A stretch of 64,000 bases of DNA, from contig NZ_WIBJ01000008.1 of NCBI RefSeq assembly GCF_009495755.1, positions 1 through 64,000 of the forward strand. The letters are read 5' to 3'. Position 1 is the stretch's first letter. The number at the start of each line of letters is the position of its first letter. This stretch comes from Flavobacterium sp. LMO8. GTDB taxonomy: Bacteria; Bacteroidota; Bacteroidia; Flavobacteriales; Flavobacteriaceae. Of the stretch, positions 20,481-29,775 are shown in pieces. The notes beneath the pieces are model-generated. The model had not been told where the DNA came from, made no database searches, and worked only from the letters and a program-made list of their open reading frames with translations. A program made the translations under genes and the position numbers.

Positions 20481-20777
20481 TTATTTTAATAAATCGGCCA
20501 CGTATGGCATTAAAGCTAAGTGACGAGCTCTTTTAACAGCTACAGAAACTTTTCTTTGGTATTTTAATGAAGTACCTGTTAAACGTCTTGGTAAAATTTT
20601 ACCTTGCTCGTTAACAAATTTCAATAAAAAGTCAGCGTCTTTATAATCGATATATTTAATACCTGATTTTTTGAAACGACAATACTTTTTAGTTTTGTTT
20701 GTATCTATGTTTAAAGGCGTTAGATATCTGATATCTCCGTCTTTTTTCCCTTTTGCAGATTGCTCTAATGTAGACAT
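20481..20777 (-). CDS. rpsR: 30S ribosomal protein S18
   Basis: A 98-residue S18, slightly longer than E. coli S18 because of an N-terminal extension ([19 protein letters not shown]). The core [18 protein letters not shown]...[27 protein letters not shown] is unmistakable. It begins two bases after the rpsF stop. S18 partners with S6 on the platform of the small subunit. Confidence 0.98.
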   Translation of the reverse strand: MSTLEQSAKGKKDGDIRYLTPLNIDTNKTKKYCRFKKSGIKYIDYKDADFLLKFVNEQGKILPRRLTGTSLKYQRKVSVAVKRARHLALMPYVADLLK

Positions 20778-20779
20778 GA

Positions 20780-21121
20780 TTAGTTTGATTTAGCTTTTAA
20801 TTTAACTCTTCTTCTTTCTGCCCAAGAAATTGCATGTTTGTCTAAAGACACAGTTAAGAAACGCATAACACGCTCGTCACGACGGAATTCAGTTTCAAAT
20901 GCAATAATAATTTCAGCTGGCGCTTTGAATTCGAATAAGTGGTAAAATCCACTTTTCTTGTGTTGAATTTCGTAAGCTAATTTTTTTAAGCCCCAATCTT
21001 CTTTCGATACCATCTCAGACCCTTTAGAAGTAAGAAAATCTTCAAACTTGCTTACTGTTTCCTTTACCTGTTGTTCAGATAAAACGGGATTCAAGATGAA
21101 AACAGTTTCATAATGATTCAT
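20780..21121 (-). CDS. rpsF: 30S ribosomal protein S6
   Basis: A 113-residue S6 when started at the ATG at 21121 ([16 protein letters not shown]), which is the conserved N-terminus. A longer frame opens at 21193 but would extend through the promoter, so I reject it. The middle carries [23 protein letters not shown] and the end [21 protein letters not shown]. It leads the S6-S18-L9 operon. Confidence 0.98.
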   Translation of the reverse strand: MNHYETVFILNPVLSEQQVKETVSKFEDFLTSKGSEMVSKEDWGLKKLAYEIQHKKSGFYHLFEFKAPAEIIIAFETEFRRDERVMRFLTVSLDKHAISWAERRRVKLKAKSN

Positions 21122-21153
21122 AATCTTTATATTTATTGTTATAAAATTGGGTG

Positions 21154-21183
21154 CAAAAATAATACTTTTATTTGAAATTACAA
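21154..21183 (-). promoter_or_regulatory. Promoter of the rpsF-rpsR-rplI operon
   Basis: On the minus strand TTG (21183-21181), exactly 19 bases, then TATTTTTG (21161-21154): a perfect match to the Bacteroidota consensus. The leader to the rpsF ATG is only about 27 bases, too short for the S6:S18-binding leader found in some other phyla. Confidence 0.8.
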
Positions 21184-21265
21184 GCATAACCAATTATTAA
21201 TTTTTACATAAAAAAACTTGTGTAGTTGTAATAATTATTCTACTTTTAACAAACTATAAAAATAT

Positions 21266-21967
21266 ATGCCCATGAAGTTGAATTGTATCGTTGTAGATGA
21301 TAGTGCTATCCAAAGAATTACCATCACCAAATTAGTTAACGAATCAACATTATTAAACTTAGTAGGAGATTTCGCCAATGCTCTTGAGGCCAAGAATTGC
21401 ATTAATAATAATACTATCGACCTTATCTTTTTAGACATTGAGATGCCATTAATTAACGGTTTCGATTTATTAGATGGACTAAAAACAAAACCACAAATTA
21501 TATTCATTACTTCAAAAGCTGATTACGCTGTAAAGGCTTTTGATTATGAAGCAACCGATTTCCTTCAAAAACCAATTTCTAAAGAACGTTTCAATAAGGC
21601 TGTAAAAAAAGCCACTGAACTTCACTCTTTACGCTACGAAAACCATGAAGATCATGGAGAAAGTATCGTAATTAAAAGTAATTTAAAGAAACTTAAAGTA
21701 TATGTTTCTAAAATTAAATGGATTGAAGCGTATGGCGATTATATAAAAGTAGTTACCGATGATGAAAGTCACTTGGTATTATCAACTATGAAAGGTTTTG
21801 AAAAAGAACTTCCAGAAGGTAAATTTATTCGTGTTCATAAATCGTATATTATTAATTTAGACCGAGTGGAAAAATTTAATAGTAAGTTTGCTGAAATTGG
21901 AAATACGAAAATTCCTTTGAGTCGAAATAAGAAAGAAGAAATTGTAAAAGCAATCGAAAACGCTTAA
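21266..21967 (+). CDS. LytTR-family response regulator (orphan)
   Basis: A 233-residue regulator with a receiver domain (VVDDSAIQR; phosphoacceptor Asp57 in LIFLDIEMP; Thr in IIFITSKAD; Lys in FLQKPIS) and a C-terminal LytTR DNA-binding domain (KIKWIEAYGDYIKVVTDDE, then FIRVHKSYIINLDRV). A second ATG at 21272 is an equally good start. No kinase gene is adjacent, so its partner is elsewhere. Its stop codon overlaps the stop of convergent priA. This type of AlgR/LytR regulator is common in Flavobacteriaceae. Confidence 0.93.
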   Translation: MPMKLNCIVVDDSAIQRITITKLVNESTLLNLVGDFANALEAKNCINNNTIDLIFLDIEMPLINGFDLLDGLKTKPQIIFITSKADYAVKAFDYEATDFLQKPISKERFNKAVKKATELHSLRYENHEDHGESIVIKSNLKKLKVYVSKIKWIEAYGDYIKVVTDDESHLVLSTMKGFEKELPEGKFIRVHKSYIINLDRVEKFNSKFAEIGNTKIPLSRNKKEEIVKAIENA

Positions 21968-24414
21968 TACACGTCGACATCAACTTTTACCTTAATAGAA
22001 CGATATTGCGGAACTGCTTCAAAACTCATGAGCACTTTCGCAATATTTTTTTTGGTATTACCCAAATGCTTCTGAACAGGGATTTTAACCATAATCGTTC
22101 GAATGTATTCATTGCGAATTCTATTAATAGCTGGCTCTTCCGGACCCAAAACTGGCATATCTAAATTTTGAGACAACACGTTATAAATCCACATCGAACC
22201 TTCTTTCAATTTATCAAAATCGCGATGTTTTAATGTAAGTTTTACTAATCGGAAGAAAGGCGGATATTTAAAATTCTGACGTTCGTAAATTTGTTCTTTA
22301 TACATTCCCATATAATCATTACCCAAAACTTGTTGGATAGTATTATGATACGGATTATACGTTTGAATTACCACTTTTCCTTTTTTCTCAGAACGTCCTG
22401 CCCTACCCGAAACTTGCATCATCATTTGATACGCTCTTTCGTAAGCTCTGAAATTAGGTTGATTCAATAAATTATCGGCATTTAAAATTCCAACTAAAGT
22501 CACATTATCAAAATCCAAACCTTTGGCAAGCATTTGCGTTCCTACTAAAACATCGATTTCTCTATTTTTGAACGAATCTATTATTTTCTCGAAGCCAAAT
22601 TTTCCTCGAGTGGTATCTTGATCCATTCTTCCGATGTTTTTCTCTGGGAAAAGGGTTTTCAATTCCATTTCAATTTGTTCCGTTCCAAAACCTTTCGAAG
22701 TAACATCAACTGATTGACAACTATGACAATGCGTAGGATTTGCAATCGAATGACCACAATAATGACAACGCAATTGGTTTTTGAATTTATAATACGTCAA
22801 ACTCACATCGCAACTTGGACAATGCGGCACATGACCACACGTCATGCATTCTACATAAGGCGAAAATCCTCTGCGGTTTTGAAATAAAATAACTTGTTCA
22901 CCTTTTGATAACGTTTCAGTAATTTCTTCCAATAATTCATCTGAAAAATGCCCCGACATTTTCTTTCTGAAATATTTATCTTTCAAATCGACTAATTGAA
23001 TTTCGGGTAAAACTACATTTCCGTAGCGCACTTTTAATTCGGTTAAACCGTACTTATTAGTTTGTACGTTATAATACGTTTCCAAAGATGGTGTAGCACT
23101 TCCCAAAACCACTTTTGCTCCGTGTTGCTTCGCTAAAACTATAGCCGCATCGCGAGCATGATATCTTGGTGCTGGATCGTGTTGTTTGAATGTTTGTTCG
23201 TGTTCTTCATCCACTATGATACATCCTAAATTGGAAAACGGAAGAAACAATGCACTTCGAACCCCAATAACCACTTTAGCTTTTGGTGAATTTTCTAAGA
23301 CTTGATTCCAAACCTCAATTCGTTCGTTATTCGTATATTTTGAGTGAAAAACCGCTACTTCATTTCCGAAATAAGCTGTTAATCTTTGTACCAATTGTGT
23401 GGTTAAAGCAATTTCGGGTAATAAAAACAAAACCTGCTTTCCATCCTTAATATATTGTTCTAAAAGTTTGATGTAGATTTCGGTTTTACCTGAAGCCGTA
23501 ACACCGTGTAATAAATTCACATCAAAGGTTTTGAAATTTTCTTGAATACTATCAAAAGCTGTTTGTTGCGCTTCACTTAACGTGAATTGACTATTCTCCT
23601 TTTTATCGAAAGCAACTCTATCTTGTGCGATGAAATATTCTTCGAAAATCGTTTTATCAACTAAGGACTTTACAATAGCTGTAGAACTTCCGGAAGTTTC
23701 AATTAGTTTTTTTACTGAAATGGGTGCTTTTTCACGAGCTTGTAATTGAAAATAATGCAGAACCAATTCACGTTGTTTTTTGGCTTTGGATAACACTTCT
23801 AATAGCTCAGCTAATTGTTCTTGTTGTAAAAAAGATTCGTGCAATTTTATATAGCGAACTAATTTCGGTTTGTATTGTTCCGAAATTTCTTCTTGTAAAA
23901 CCAAAGCGCCTTTAGCTAATAATCGATTGATAATTGGAAAAACCGTTTTCTTCCCCAAAATTTTAATCACATCTTGAACCGTAATTGAAGATTGGCTTTT
24001 TAATGCTTCTAAAATTAGATACTCATCATCCTTTAAATCATCCGAATCTAATTCCGCATTTTCTTTAGCTGAAATAATCGTTTCACTTTCCAAGATATAT
24101 CCAGAAGGCAATGCACTTCGAAAGACTTCACCAAGAGAACACATATAATAAGAAGCAATCCATTTCCAATGCTCGATTTGATGGAGATTCACCACAGATT
24201 TTTCATCTAAAATTTGATGAATTTCTTTTGCTTCGTATAATTGAGGTGGTGTGTTGGTTTTATCTAAAACTAATGCGGTATAAATTTTCGTTTTCCCAAA
24301 AGGAACCGCCACTTGCATTCCAATTTGAATGTAGTGAAATTCCGCTTCCGAAACCTGATACGTAAAGGTTTTGGAAACTGCTAACGGCAAAACGACTTCG
24401 ATAAAATACAGCAT
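21964..24414 (-). CDS. priA: Primosomal protein N' (replication restart helicase PriA)
   Basis: An 816-residue helicase that reloads the replisome at collapsed forks. It has the 3'-DNA-binding domain at the N-terminus (YFIEVVLPLAVSKTFTYQV), Walker A GVTASGKTEIY (about 305-315), DEEH box (IIVDEEHEQTFKQHD), and a Cys-rich zinc module inserted in the helicase core (CMTCGHVPHCPSC ... CHYCGHS ... CHSCQS). The C-terminal helicase motif QVSGRAGR is also present. Full length. Transcribed alone; a TATATTTG box at 24419-24426 lies so close that the message may be nearly leaderless. Confidence 0.97.
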   Translation of the reverse strand: MLYFIEVVLPLAVSKTFTYQVSEAEFHYIQIGMQVAVPFGKTKIYTALVLDKTNTPPQLYEAKEIHQILDEKSVVNLHQIEHWKWIASYYMCSLGEVFRSALPSGYILESETIISAKENAELDSDDLKDDEYLILEALKSQSSITVQDVIKILGKKTVFPIINRLLAKGALVLQEEISEQYKPKLVRYIKLHESFLQQEQLAELLEVLSKAKKQRELVLHYFQLQAREKAPISVKKLIETSGSSTAIVKSLVDKTIFEEYFIAQDRVAFDKKENSQFTLSEAQQTAFDSIQENFKTFDVNLLHGVTASGKTEIYIKLLEQYIKDGKQVLFLLPEIALTTQLVQRLTAYFGNEVAVFHSKYTNNERIEVWNQVLENSPKAKVVIGVRSALFLPFSNLGCIIVDEEHEQTFKQHDPAPRYHARDAAIVLAKQHGAKVVLGSATPSLETYYNVQTNKYGLTELKVRYGNVVLPEIQLVDLKDKYFRKKMSGHFSDELLEEITETLSKGEQVILFQNRRGFSPYVECMTCGHVPHCPSCDVSLTYYKFKNQLRCHYCGHSIANPTHCHSCQSVDVTSKGFGTEQIEMELKTLFPEKNIGRMDQDTTRGKFGFEKIIDSFKNREIDVLVGTQMLAKGLDFDNVTLVGILNADNLLNQPNFRAYERAYQMMMQVSGRAGRSEKKGKVVIQTYNPYHNTIQQVLGNDYMGMYKEQIYERQNFKYPPFFRLVKLTLKHRDFDKLKEGSMWIYNVLSQNLDMPVLGPEEPAINRIRNEYIRTIMVKIPVQKHLGNTKKNIAKVLMSFEAVPQYRSIKVKVDVDVY

Positions 24415-24429
24415 AGAACAAATATAGTT

Positions 24430-24479
24430 GGAAAAAGAGAATAGAAAAAGAGAATAGAGTAAAGAAAATAGAAAAAAGA
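24430..24479 (+). repeat. Purine-only tract with repeated GAGAATAGA units
   Basis: Roughly 50 bases upstream of priA consist almost entirely of A and G and repeat GAGAATAGA/GAAAATAGA units. A shorter similar tract (GGATAGAAAAAAGAGAAAAG) occurs at 44069-44098. These may be copies of one intergenic repeat or simple-sequence drift. Confidence 0.4.
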
Positions 24480-24491
24480 CAAATTCTCGAA

Positions 24492-24521
24492 TAAAAAAAG
24501 CGTCCTAAATTGAGAACGCTT
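24492..24521 (-). terminator. Terminator of the nadC operon
   Basis: Minus strand AAGCGT ... ACGCTT stem with a 12-base interior and seven T residues behind it, 25 bases after the stop of the chalcone isomerase-like gene. Confidence 0.75.
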
Positions 24522-24545
24522 CTGTTTGTATTTTTATAATTAGGA

Positions 24546-25157
24546 TTATTTTCCTAACATTCCTGATTTTAAATCATCATCTGCTGGTTTATCCCCTAAC
24601 CAAATTCCGAACAAAGCTTTTTTGAAATCGTGTCCTTCAATACTTCCTTTTTTTACTCCGTTTTTAAATACTACAATTCCTTCGTTTGGAACATTCATAA
24701 TAATAAATACGTCGCCTTTTTTAATTTCTTCTTTAAAGAAACCTTTAAATTTATCAATTTTAGCTTTTAAAGGTGCTGTTTTTTTTCCTGTTGCGTTTTC
24801 AAAACCTTCGTTGATAGCTGAAATCATTTTATCAGAAGTAATCATTCCTGAAATGATGTTTAGCTTTATCGCCGCAGATTCTTTACTGTCCATAATGTCT
24901 TTTGAACTTGAACTTTTCTTTGGTAAATATAAAGAACCAACATACAAATCCATCCACATTTTTTCTCTTGTACCAGCTCCGTTTAAAACTAATGCTTGCC
25001 CTTCTAAAGACAATTTTTCATCAACTTTAACTCCTGACACTGTTTTTTGTGCATTAACCGTAAAAGTTGTTGCAATAAGCATTAAAAATGTAATAACTTG
25101 TTTTTTACTCACAATAATTAAATTGTTTTTTTTGAGTTCGTGAATCTTTGATTTCAT
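24546..25157 (-). CDS. Chalcone isomerase-like exported protein
   Basis: A 203-residue protein of the chalcone isomerase-like family, which in bacteria is not tied to flavonoids and may bind fatty acids. After an N-terminal export signal (hydrophobic about 22-36, ending TVNAQ) come VSGVKVDEKLSLEGQALVLNGAGTREK and MDLYVGSLYLPKKS, the family signature. The first ATG gives a long charged leader (KSKIHELKKNN) before the hydrophobic core. A GTG at codon 16 would give a more compact signal. It is the last gene of the nadC operon and is followed by a terminator. Confidence 0.8.
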   Translation of the reverse strand: MKSKIHELKKNNLIIVSKKQVITFLMLIATTFTVNAQKTVSGVKVDEKLSLEGQALVLNGAGTREKMWMDLYVGSLYLPKKSSSSKDIMDSKESAAIKLNIISGMITSDKMISAINEGFENATGKKTAPLKAKIDKFKGFFKEEIKKGDVFIIMNVPNEGIVVFKNGVKKGSIEGHDFKKALFGIWLGDKPADDDLKSGMLGK

Positions 25158-25178
25158 AATTAGATTTTTTTAGTTTTG

Positions 25179-26102
25179 TTAAATATATAAATTTTTTCTT
25201 TTCAATTTTGAAATAGTTGCATTTAGTTCAAATCCTAGTAATAAAACCATGCAATTAATCCAGATGTAAAACATTAATACAAGAAGTGTACCAATTGAAC
25301 CATACAACTCATTATACTTGGCAAATTTTGTTACGTAAATTCCAAAAACATAGGAAGAAATAATAATCAATATCGTGGTAAAAACCGCACCATAACTAAT
25401 AAACGCCATACTTGAAGTTTCTTTTGTAGCAAACTTATATAATATTGAAGTTGTTATTAAAATCATTAAAAGGATGAATCCATATCTACTCCATTCAATA
25501 ACTGAAACATCTGCAACATAACCACGAATATTAATTTTTTGAATCATTACCTCAGCAATCACAATCGCAGCAACTGTTATCAATAAAATCATCGATAATA
25601 CTAAAGAAATTGCCAATGAAATAAAGTATTGTTTAAAAAAACCTCTTGTAATTGTAATATGAGCCGACATTTCAAATCCACCTAAAATAGCATTGATTCC
25701 GTTAGTCATTAATAAAATAGACAAAATAAAACCCGAGGAAAGTAAACCTTCATGACTGGTTCCCATAATATCTTTCAAAATAGCTTCAATAGCATCATAA
25801 GTATTGGGCGGAACACCATTTTCAACAAATTCTAAAAAATCGGCTTGAAAATTTTCTAATGGAATAAACGGAATTAAATTTAAAATAAATAAAGCAAAAG
25901 GGAATAACGCCATAAAGAAGCTAAACGCAATAGCACTAGCTCTGTACGAAAAAGCACCTTTGAAAATCCCCAAAACATACAATTCCAAAATATCATAAAG
26001 CGACAATCCTTCTAAAGATTTTAATTTTATGGCTTTGGTAATTGCAACCAATTGTTTTACTAAAGGAATTTTATTGAGTTTATTTTCTATTTCTTCCGAC
26101 AT
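25179..26102 (-). CDS. YihY/BrkB family inner membrane protein
   Basis: A 307-residue membrane protein with six predicted helices, of the YihY (formerly 'ribonuclease BN') family. Family hallmarks are YRASAIAFSFFMALFPFALF near residue 60 and LLVLMFYIWINCMVLLLGFELNAT near the end. The family is of unsettled function; the old RNase BN label is considered wrong. It starts two bases after nadC and ends 21 bases before the chalcone isomerase-like gene, so the three form an operon. Confidence 0.9.
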   Translation of the reverse strand: MSEEIENKLNKIPLVKQLVAITKAIKLKSLEGLSLYDILELYVLGIFKGAFSYRASAIAFSFFMALFPFALFILNLIPFIPLENFQADFLEFVENGVPPNTYDAIEAILKDIMGTSHEGLLSSGFILSILLMTNGINAILGGFEMSAHITITRGFFKQYFISLAISLVLSMILLITVAAIVIAEVMIQKINIRGYVADVSVIEWSRYGFILLMILITTSILYKFATKETSSMAFISYGAVFTTILIIISSYVFGIYVTKFAKYNELYGSIGTLLVLMFYIWINCMVLLLGFELNATISKLKRKNLYI

Positions 26103-26104
26103 AT

Positions 26105-26962
26105 TTATATCGCTTTTAAACTTAAATCCATATTATAAACTGAATGGGTTAAAGCACCCGAAGAAATATAATTCACACCGCATTCTGCATAATTGCGAAT
26201 GGTTTTTTCATTGATATTTCCTGAAGATTCTGTCAAACTTTGATCTCCAATCATAGCTACCGCTTTCTTAGTCGTTTCGTAATCGAAATTATCTAATAAA
26301 ATTCGGTAAACGCCGCCAGCTTCTAATATTTGTTGTACTTCGTCTAAATTTCTGGCTTCAACAATTATTTTTAAATCTTTGCTATTATCAATCAAATATT
26401 GCTTTGTTTTTGCAATTGCTTGAGGAATACCACCTGCAAAATCGTTGTGATTGTCTTTCAACATTATCATATCGTACAACGCAAAGCGATGATTTTCACC
26501 TCCACCAATTTTAACTGCCCATTTTTCGATGGCACGAATTCCTGGTGTAGTCTTTCTGGTATCTAAAATTTTAGTTTTTGTACCTTCTAGTAAATCAACA
26601 AACATTTTGGTTTTTGTTGCGATGGCGCTCATTCGTTGCATCGAATTCAATACCAAACGCTCCGCTTTTAAAATCGATTGCGAACTTCCTGAAACATGAA
26701 AAATAACATCACCATATTTTACTCTTTCTCCATCATTCATAAACGTTTCCACTTTCATATCATTATCCACATAATGAAAAATCATTTTGGCAAATTCTAC
26801 TCCAGCAATAATTCCTTCATCTTTAACTAATAACTTTGCTTTTCCTTGCGCAGAAGCTGGAATACAAGCTAACGAACTATGGTCGCCGTCTCCAACATCT
26901 TCACGGATGGAATTACTAATGATTAATTCTAATTCTTTTTGAAATTGCGCTTCTGTAATCAT
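26105..26962 (-). CDS. nadC: Carboxylating nicotinate-nucleotide diphosphorylase
   Basis: A 285-residue enzyme that converts quinolinate and PRPP to nicotinate mononucleotide, the entry step from de novo synthesis to NAD. Conserved stretches are REDVGDGDHSS, GVEFAKMIF, ERLVLNSMQRMSAIATKTK, DTRKTTPGIRAIEKWAVKIGGGENHRFALYDMIMLKDNH, and a C-terminal SSGALTHSV. Complete. First gene of a three-gene operon. Confidence 0.97.
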   Translation of the reverse strand: MITEAQFQKELELIISNSIREDVGDGDHSSLACIPASAQGKAKLLVKDEGIIAGVEFAKMIFHYVDNDMKVETFMNDGERVKYGDVIFHVSGSSQSILKAERLVLNSMQRMSAIATKTKMFVDLLEGTKTKILDTRKTTPGIRAIEKWAVKIGGGENHRFALYDMIMLKDNHNDFAGGIPQAIAKTKQYLIDNSKDLKIIVEARNLDEVQQILEAGGVYRILLDNFDYETTKKAVAMIGDQSLTESSGNINEKTIRNYAECGVNYISSGALTHSVYNMDLSLKAI

Positions 26963-27030
26963 GGTTTGTAAATTGAATGGCTAATGTAAGAAATCCTTTG
27001 AAGTTTAAAAAATATTGAGCCTGTAAAAAA

Positions 27031-27060
27031 CAAAAAACTCCCAGATAAATCTGAGAGTTT
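27031..27060 (-). terminator. Terminator downstream of sucC
   Basis: Minus strand AAACTCtCAGAT/ATCTGgGAGTTT stem with a two-base loop followed by T-rich sequence, starting about 25 bases after the sucC stop. Confidence 0.85.
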
Positions 27061-27085
27061 CTTTATGATTGAATTTAAAATTCGA

Positions 27086-28279
27086 TTAAGATAAAGCAGC
27101 TTTTACTTGGTCAGCTGCTTCTTGGAATTGAACAGCAGATAATATAGGCATACCTGAATTATCGATTAATTCTTTAGCAATTTCTGCGTTAGTTCCTTGT
27201 AAACGAACAATGATTGGCACTGTAATAGCGTCACCCATATTTTTGTAAGCATCAACAACGCCTTGAGCAACACGGTCACAACGAACGATACCACCAAAAA
27301 TGTTAATCAAAATAGCTTTTACGTTTGGATCTTTTAAGATAATACGGAAAGCAGTTTCAACACGTTTAGCATCAGCAGTTCCACCTACGTCTAAGAAGTT
27401 AGCTGGTTCAAAACCTGCATACTTAATTAAGTCCATAGTAGCCATTGCTAAACCAGCTCCGTTTACCATACAACCTACAGTTCCATCTAAGTCTACGTAG
27501 TTTAATCCTACTTCTTTAGCTTCTACTTCGATTGGATTTTCTTCTCTAACGTCTCTCATTTCAGCATACTTTTGTTGTCTGAATAAAGCGTTATCGTCGA
27601 TATTTACTTTAGCATCAACTGCTAAGATTTTGTTATCAGATGTTTTTAATACAGGGTTGATTTCAAACATAGATGAATCAGAACCGATATAAGCTTTGTA
27701 TAAAGCATCGATAAATTTAACCATTTCTTTGAAAGCATCACCAGACAAACCTAAATTGAAAGCAATTTTTCTAGCTTGGAAACCTTGTAATCCAACAGAA
27801 GGATCAATTTCTTCTGTAAAAATTAAATGTGGAGTATGCTCAGCCACTTCTTCAATGTCCATTCCACCTTCTGTAGAATACATAATCATATTACGTCCAG
27901 TAGCTCTGTTTAATAAAACAGAAACATAGAATTCAGAAGTTTCGCTTTCACCAGGATAATAAACATCTTCAGCGATTAATACTTTGTGAACTGTTTTTCC
28001 TTCTGGTGGAGTTTGTGGGGTAATTAACTGCATTCCGATTATTTGCTCAGAAATTTCAGTTACTTGGTCTAAGTTTTTAGCTAACTTAACTCCTCCACCT
28101 TTTCCTCTACCTCCAGCATGGATTTGTGCTTTTACTACGTACCAACTTGTACCTGTTTCTGTAGTTAATTGTTTTGCTGCAGCTACCGCCTCAACTGGAT
28201 TGTTTGCAACAATACCACGTTGAACACGTACTCCATAACTAGCTAGGATTTCTTTACCCTGATATTCGTGTATGTTCAT
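27086..28279 (-). CDS. sucC: Succinate-CoA ligase beta subunit
   Basis: A 397-residue ATP-grasp subunit that pairs with SucD to make succinate and ATP/GTP from succinyl-CoA in the TCA cycle. The start at 28279 (MNIHEYQGKEILASYGV) is the universal N-terminus; the frame opens earlier at 28327 but that part is not conserved. Motifs: VKAQIHAGGRGKGGGVK, EINPVLKT, and the CoA-ligase end NIFGGIVRCDRVAQGVV. sucD is not adjacent, so the two subunits must be coordinated from separate loci. A TTACTTTG box lies about 40 bases upstream. Confidence 0.97.
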   Translation of the reverse strand: MNIHEYQGKEILASYGVRVQRGIVANNPVEAVAAAKQLTTETGTSWYVVKAQIHAGGRGKGGGVKLAKNLDQVTEISEQIIGMQLITPQTPPEGKTVHKVLIAEDVYYPGESETSEFYVSVLLNRATGRNMIMYSTEGGMDIEEVAEHTPHLIFTEEIDPSVGLQGFQARKIAFNLGLSGDAFKEMVKFIDALYKAYIGSDSSMFEINPVLKTSDNKILAVDAKVNIDDNALFRQQKYAEMRDVREENPIEVEAKEVGLNYVDLDGTVGCMVNGAGLAMATMDLIKYAGFEPANFLDVGGTADAKRVETAFRIILKDPNVKAILINIFGGIVRCDRVAQGVVDAYKNMGDAITVPIIVRLQGTNAEIAKELIDNSGMPILSAVQFQEAADQVKAALS

Positions 28280-28468
28280 AATTGTTATGCGTTTATCTTG
28301 TTTAAAAAAGTGCCACAAAAATAGCAAAGTAATTTTTAATGGACTAACTTTTTTTCGTTTAATTTGGGAATTTGATATACATATTCTTATTAAAAGTGCA
28401 AGTTAAAAAATTTTCAAATGTTACAAATAAAACATTTTGTTATTTTTTGTTAATAATTGTTTTAAAAA

Positions 28469-28498
28469 TTGCATTGAATTAATATTGATTTACTTTTG
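28469..28498 (+). promoter_or_regulatory. Promoter of lysA
   Basis: TTG (28469-28471), 19 bases, TACTTTTG (28491-28498): an exact match to the Bacteroidota promoter consensus. The start codon lies 17 bases after the -7 element, so the leader is very short. Confidence 0.8.
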
Positions 28499-28515
28499 CA
28501 TCAAATTAAATAACA

Positions 28516-29721
28516 ATGAAACCAGAAGTATTACAACAATTAGCATCAGAATTTGGAAGTCCGTTATATGTATATGATGCGGAAAAAATTGCCTTTCAAT
28601 ACAACCGATTACAAAATGCATTTAGCAAAGTAGAACGTTTTAAGGTGCATTATGCCGTTAAAGCTTTATCGAATGTTTCTGTTTTGAAATACTTAAAAAG
28701 TTTAGGTTCTGGATTGGATACTGTTTCTTTACAAGAAGTGCAACTGGGATTACATGCAGGTGTTGACCCGAAAGATATCATTTACACTCCAAATGGTGTT
28801 TCGATGGAAGAAATTGAAGAAGTAGCGCAATTTGGTGTTCAAATTAACATTGATAATTTATCGATTTTAGAGCAATTTGGTACAAAACACCCAACAATTC
28901 CAGTTTGTATTCGAATTAATCCACATGTGATGGCGGGAGGAAATGCGAATATTTCTGTAGGACATATTGATAGTAAATTTGGAATTTCGATTCATCAATT
29001 GCCACATATTTTGAGAATTATTGAAAATACGAAAATGCATATCAATGGAATCCACATGCATACAGGTTCTGATATTTTAGATGTTGAAGTATTTTTATAT
29101 GCAGCAGAAATCTTATTCGAAACAGCTAAAAATTTCCCAGCATTAGATTTTATTGATTTTGGAAGTGGATTCAAAGTACCTTACAAAAAAGGGGATATCG
29201 AGACGAATGTAGAAGAATTTGGAAGAAAATTAACGAAACGTTTTTTAGCTTTTGAAAAAGAATATGGTCGTCCATTGACTTTAGCTTTTGAGCCCGGAAA
29301 ATTCTTGGTAAGCGAAGCTGGTTATTTCCTAGCAAAAGTAAATGTAGTAAAACAAACTACTTCAACAGTTTTTGCTGGAATTGATTCTGGATTCAACCAT
29401 TTGATTCGTCCGATGTTATATGGTGCGCAACATCATATTGAAAATATATCTAACCCAAAAGGGAAAGAACGTTACTATTCGGTAGTAGGTTATATCTGCG
29501 AAACTGACACTTTTGCTAGCAACCGAAGAATAACAGAAATTCACGAAGGTGATATTTTATGTTTTAGAAACGCAGGCGCTTATTGCTTTTCAATGGCATC
29601 TAACTACAACTCACGACTAAAACCAGCTGAAGTACTATGGAAAGACGGAAAAGGTCACTTAATCAGAGAGCGCGAAACGTTTGATGATATTTTGAAAAAT
29701 CAAGTAATGCTTGAAATTTAG
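28516..29721 (+). CDS. lysA: Diaminopimelate decarboxylase
   Basis: A 401-residue PLP enzyme that decarboxylates meso-diaminopimelate to lysine, the final pathway step. The cofactor lysine is Lys49 (HYAVKALSN). Other signatures are HMHTGSDI, DFGSGFKVPY, AFEPGKFLV, the substrate-binding GYICETDTF, and the C-terminal AGAYCFSMASNYN. Slightly shorter than many LysA proteins but complete. Single gene with its own promoter and terminator. Confidence 0.96.
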   Translation: MKPEVLQQLASEFGSPLYVYDAEKIAFQYNRLQNAFSKVERFKVHYAVKALSNVSVLKYLKSLGSGLDTVSLQEVQLGLHAGVDPKDIIYTPNGVSMEEIEEVAQFGVQINIDNLSILEQFGTKHPTIPVCIRINPHVMAGGNANISVGHIDSKFGISIHQLPHILRIIENTKMHINGIHMHTGSDILDVEVFLYAAEILFETAKNFPALDFIDFGSGFKVPYKKGDIETNVEEFGRKLTKRFLAFEKEYGRPLTLAFEPGKFLVSEAGYFLAKVNVVKQTTSTVFAGIDSGFNHLIRPMLYGAQHHIENISNPKGKERYYSVVGYICETDTFASNRRITEIHEGDILCFRNAGAYCFSMASNYNSRLKPAEVLWKDGKGHLIRERETFDDILKNQVMLEI

Positions 29722-29742
29722 TTTTTTTGGTTAAAAAAAGAA

Positions 29743-29775
29743 AAGCTCGGATTAGTTATTAATTCGGGTTTTTAT
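29743..29775 (+). terminator. Terminator of lysA
   Basis: GCTCGGATTA pairs with TAATTCGGGT through Watson-Crick and G:U pairs around a short loop, followed by a T-run at 29769-29773. It overlaps the stop codon of the convergent gene. Confidence 0.65.

Noticed and set aside
21122..21193. N-terminal extension of S6
   Set aside because: The extra 24 codons cover the promoter and are not part of the conserved S6 N-terminus (MNHYETVF).
24622..25143. 173-codon open frame opposite the chalcone isomerase-like gene
   Set aside because: It is a mirror of the real gene's codon use; the signal peptide, family motifs and operon order all support the minus strand.
28280..28327. N-terminal extension of SucC
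   Set aside because: The family always starts MNIHEYQ; the extra residues are not conserved.
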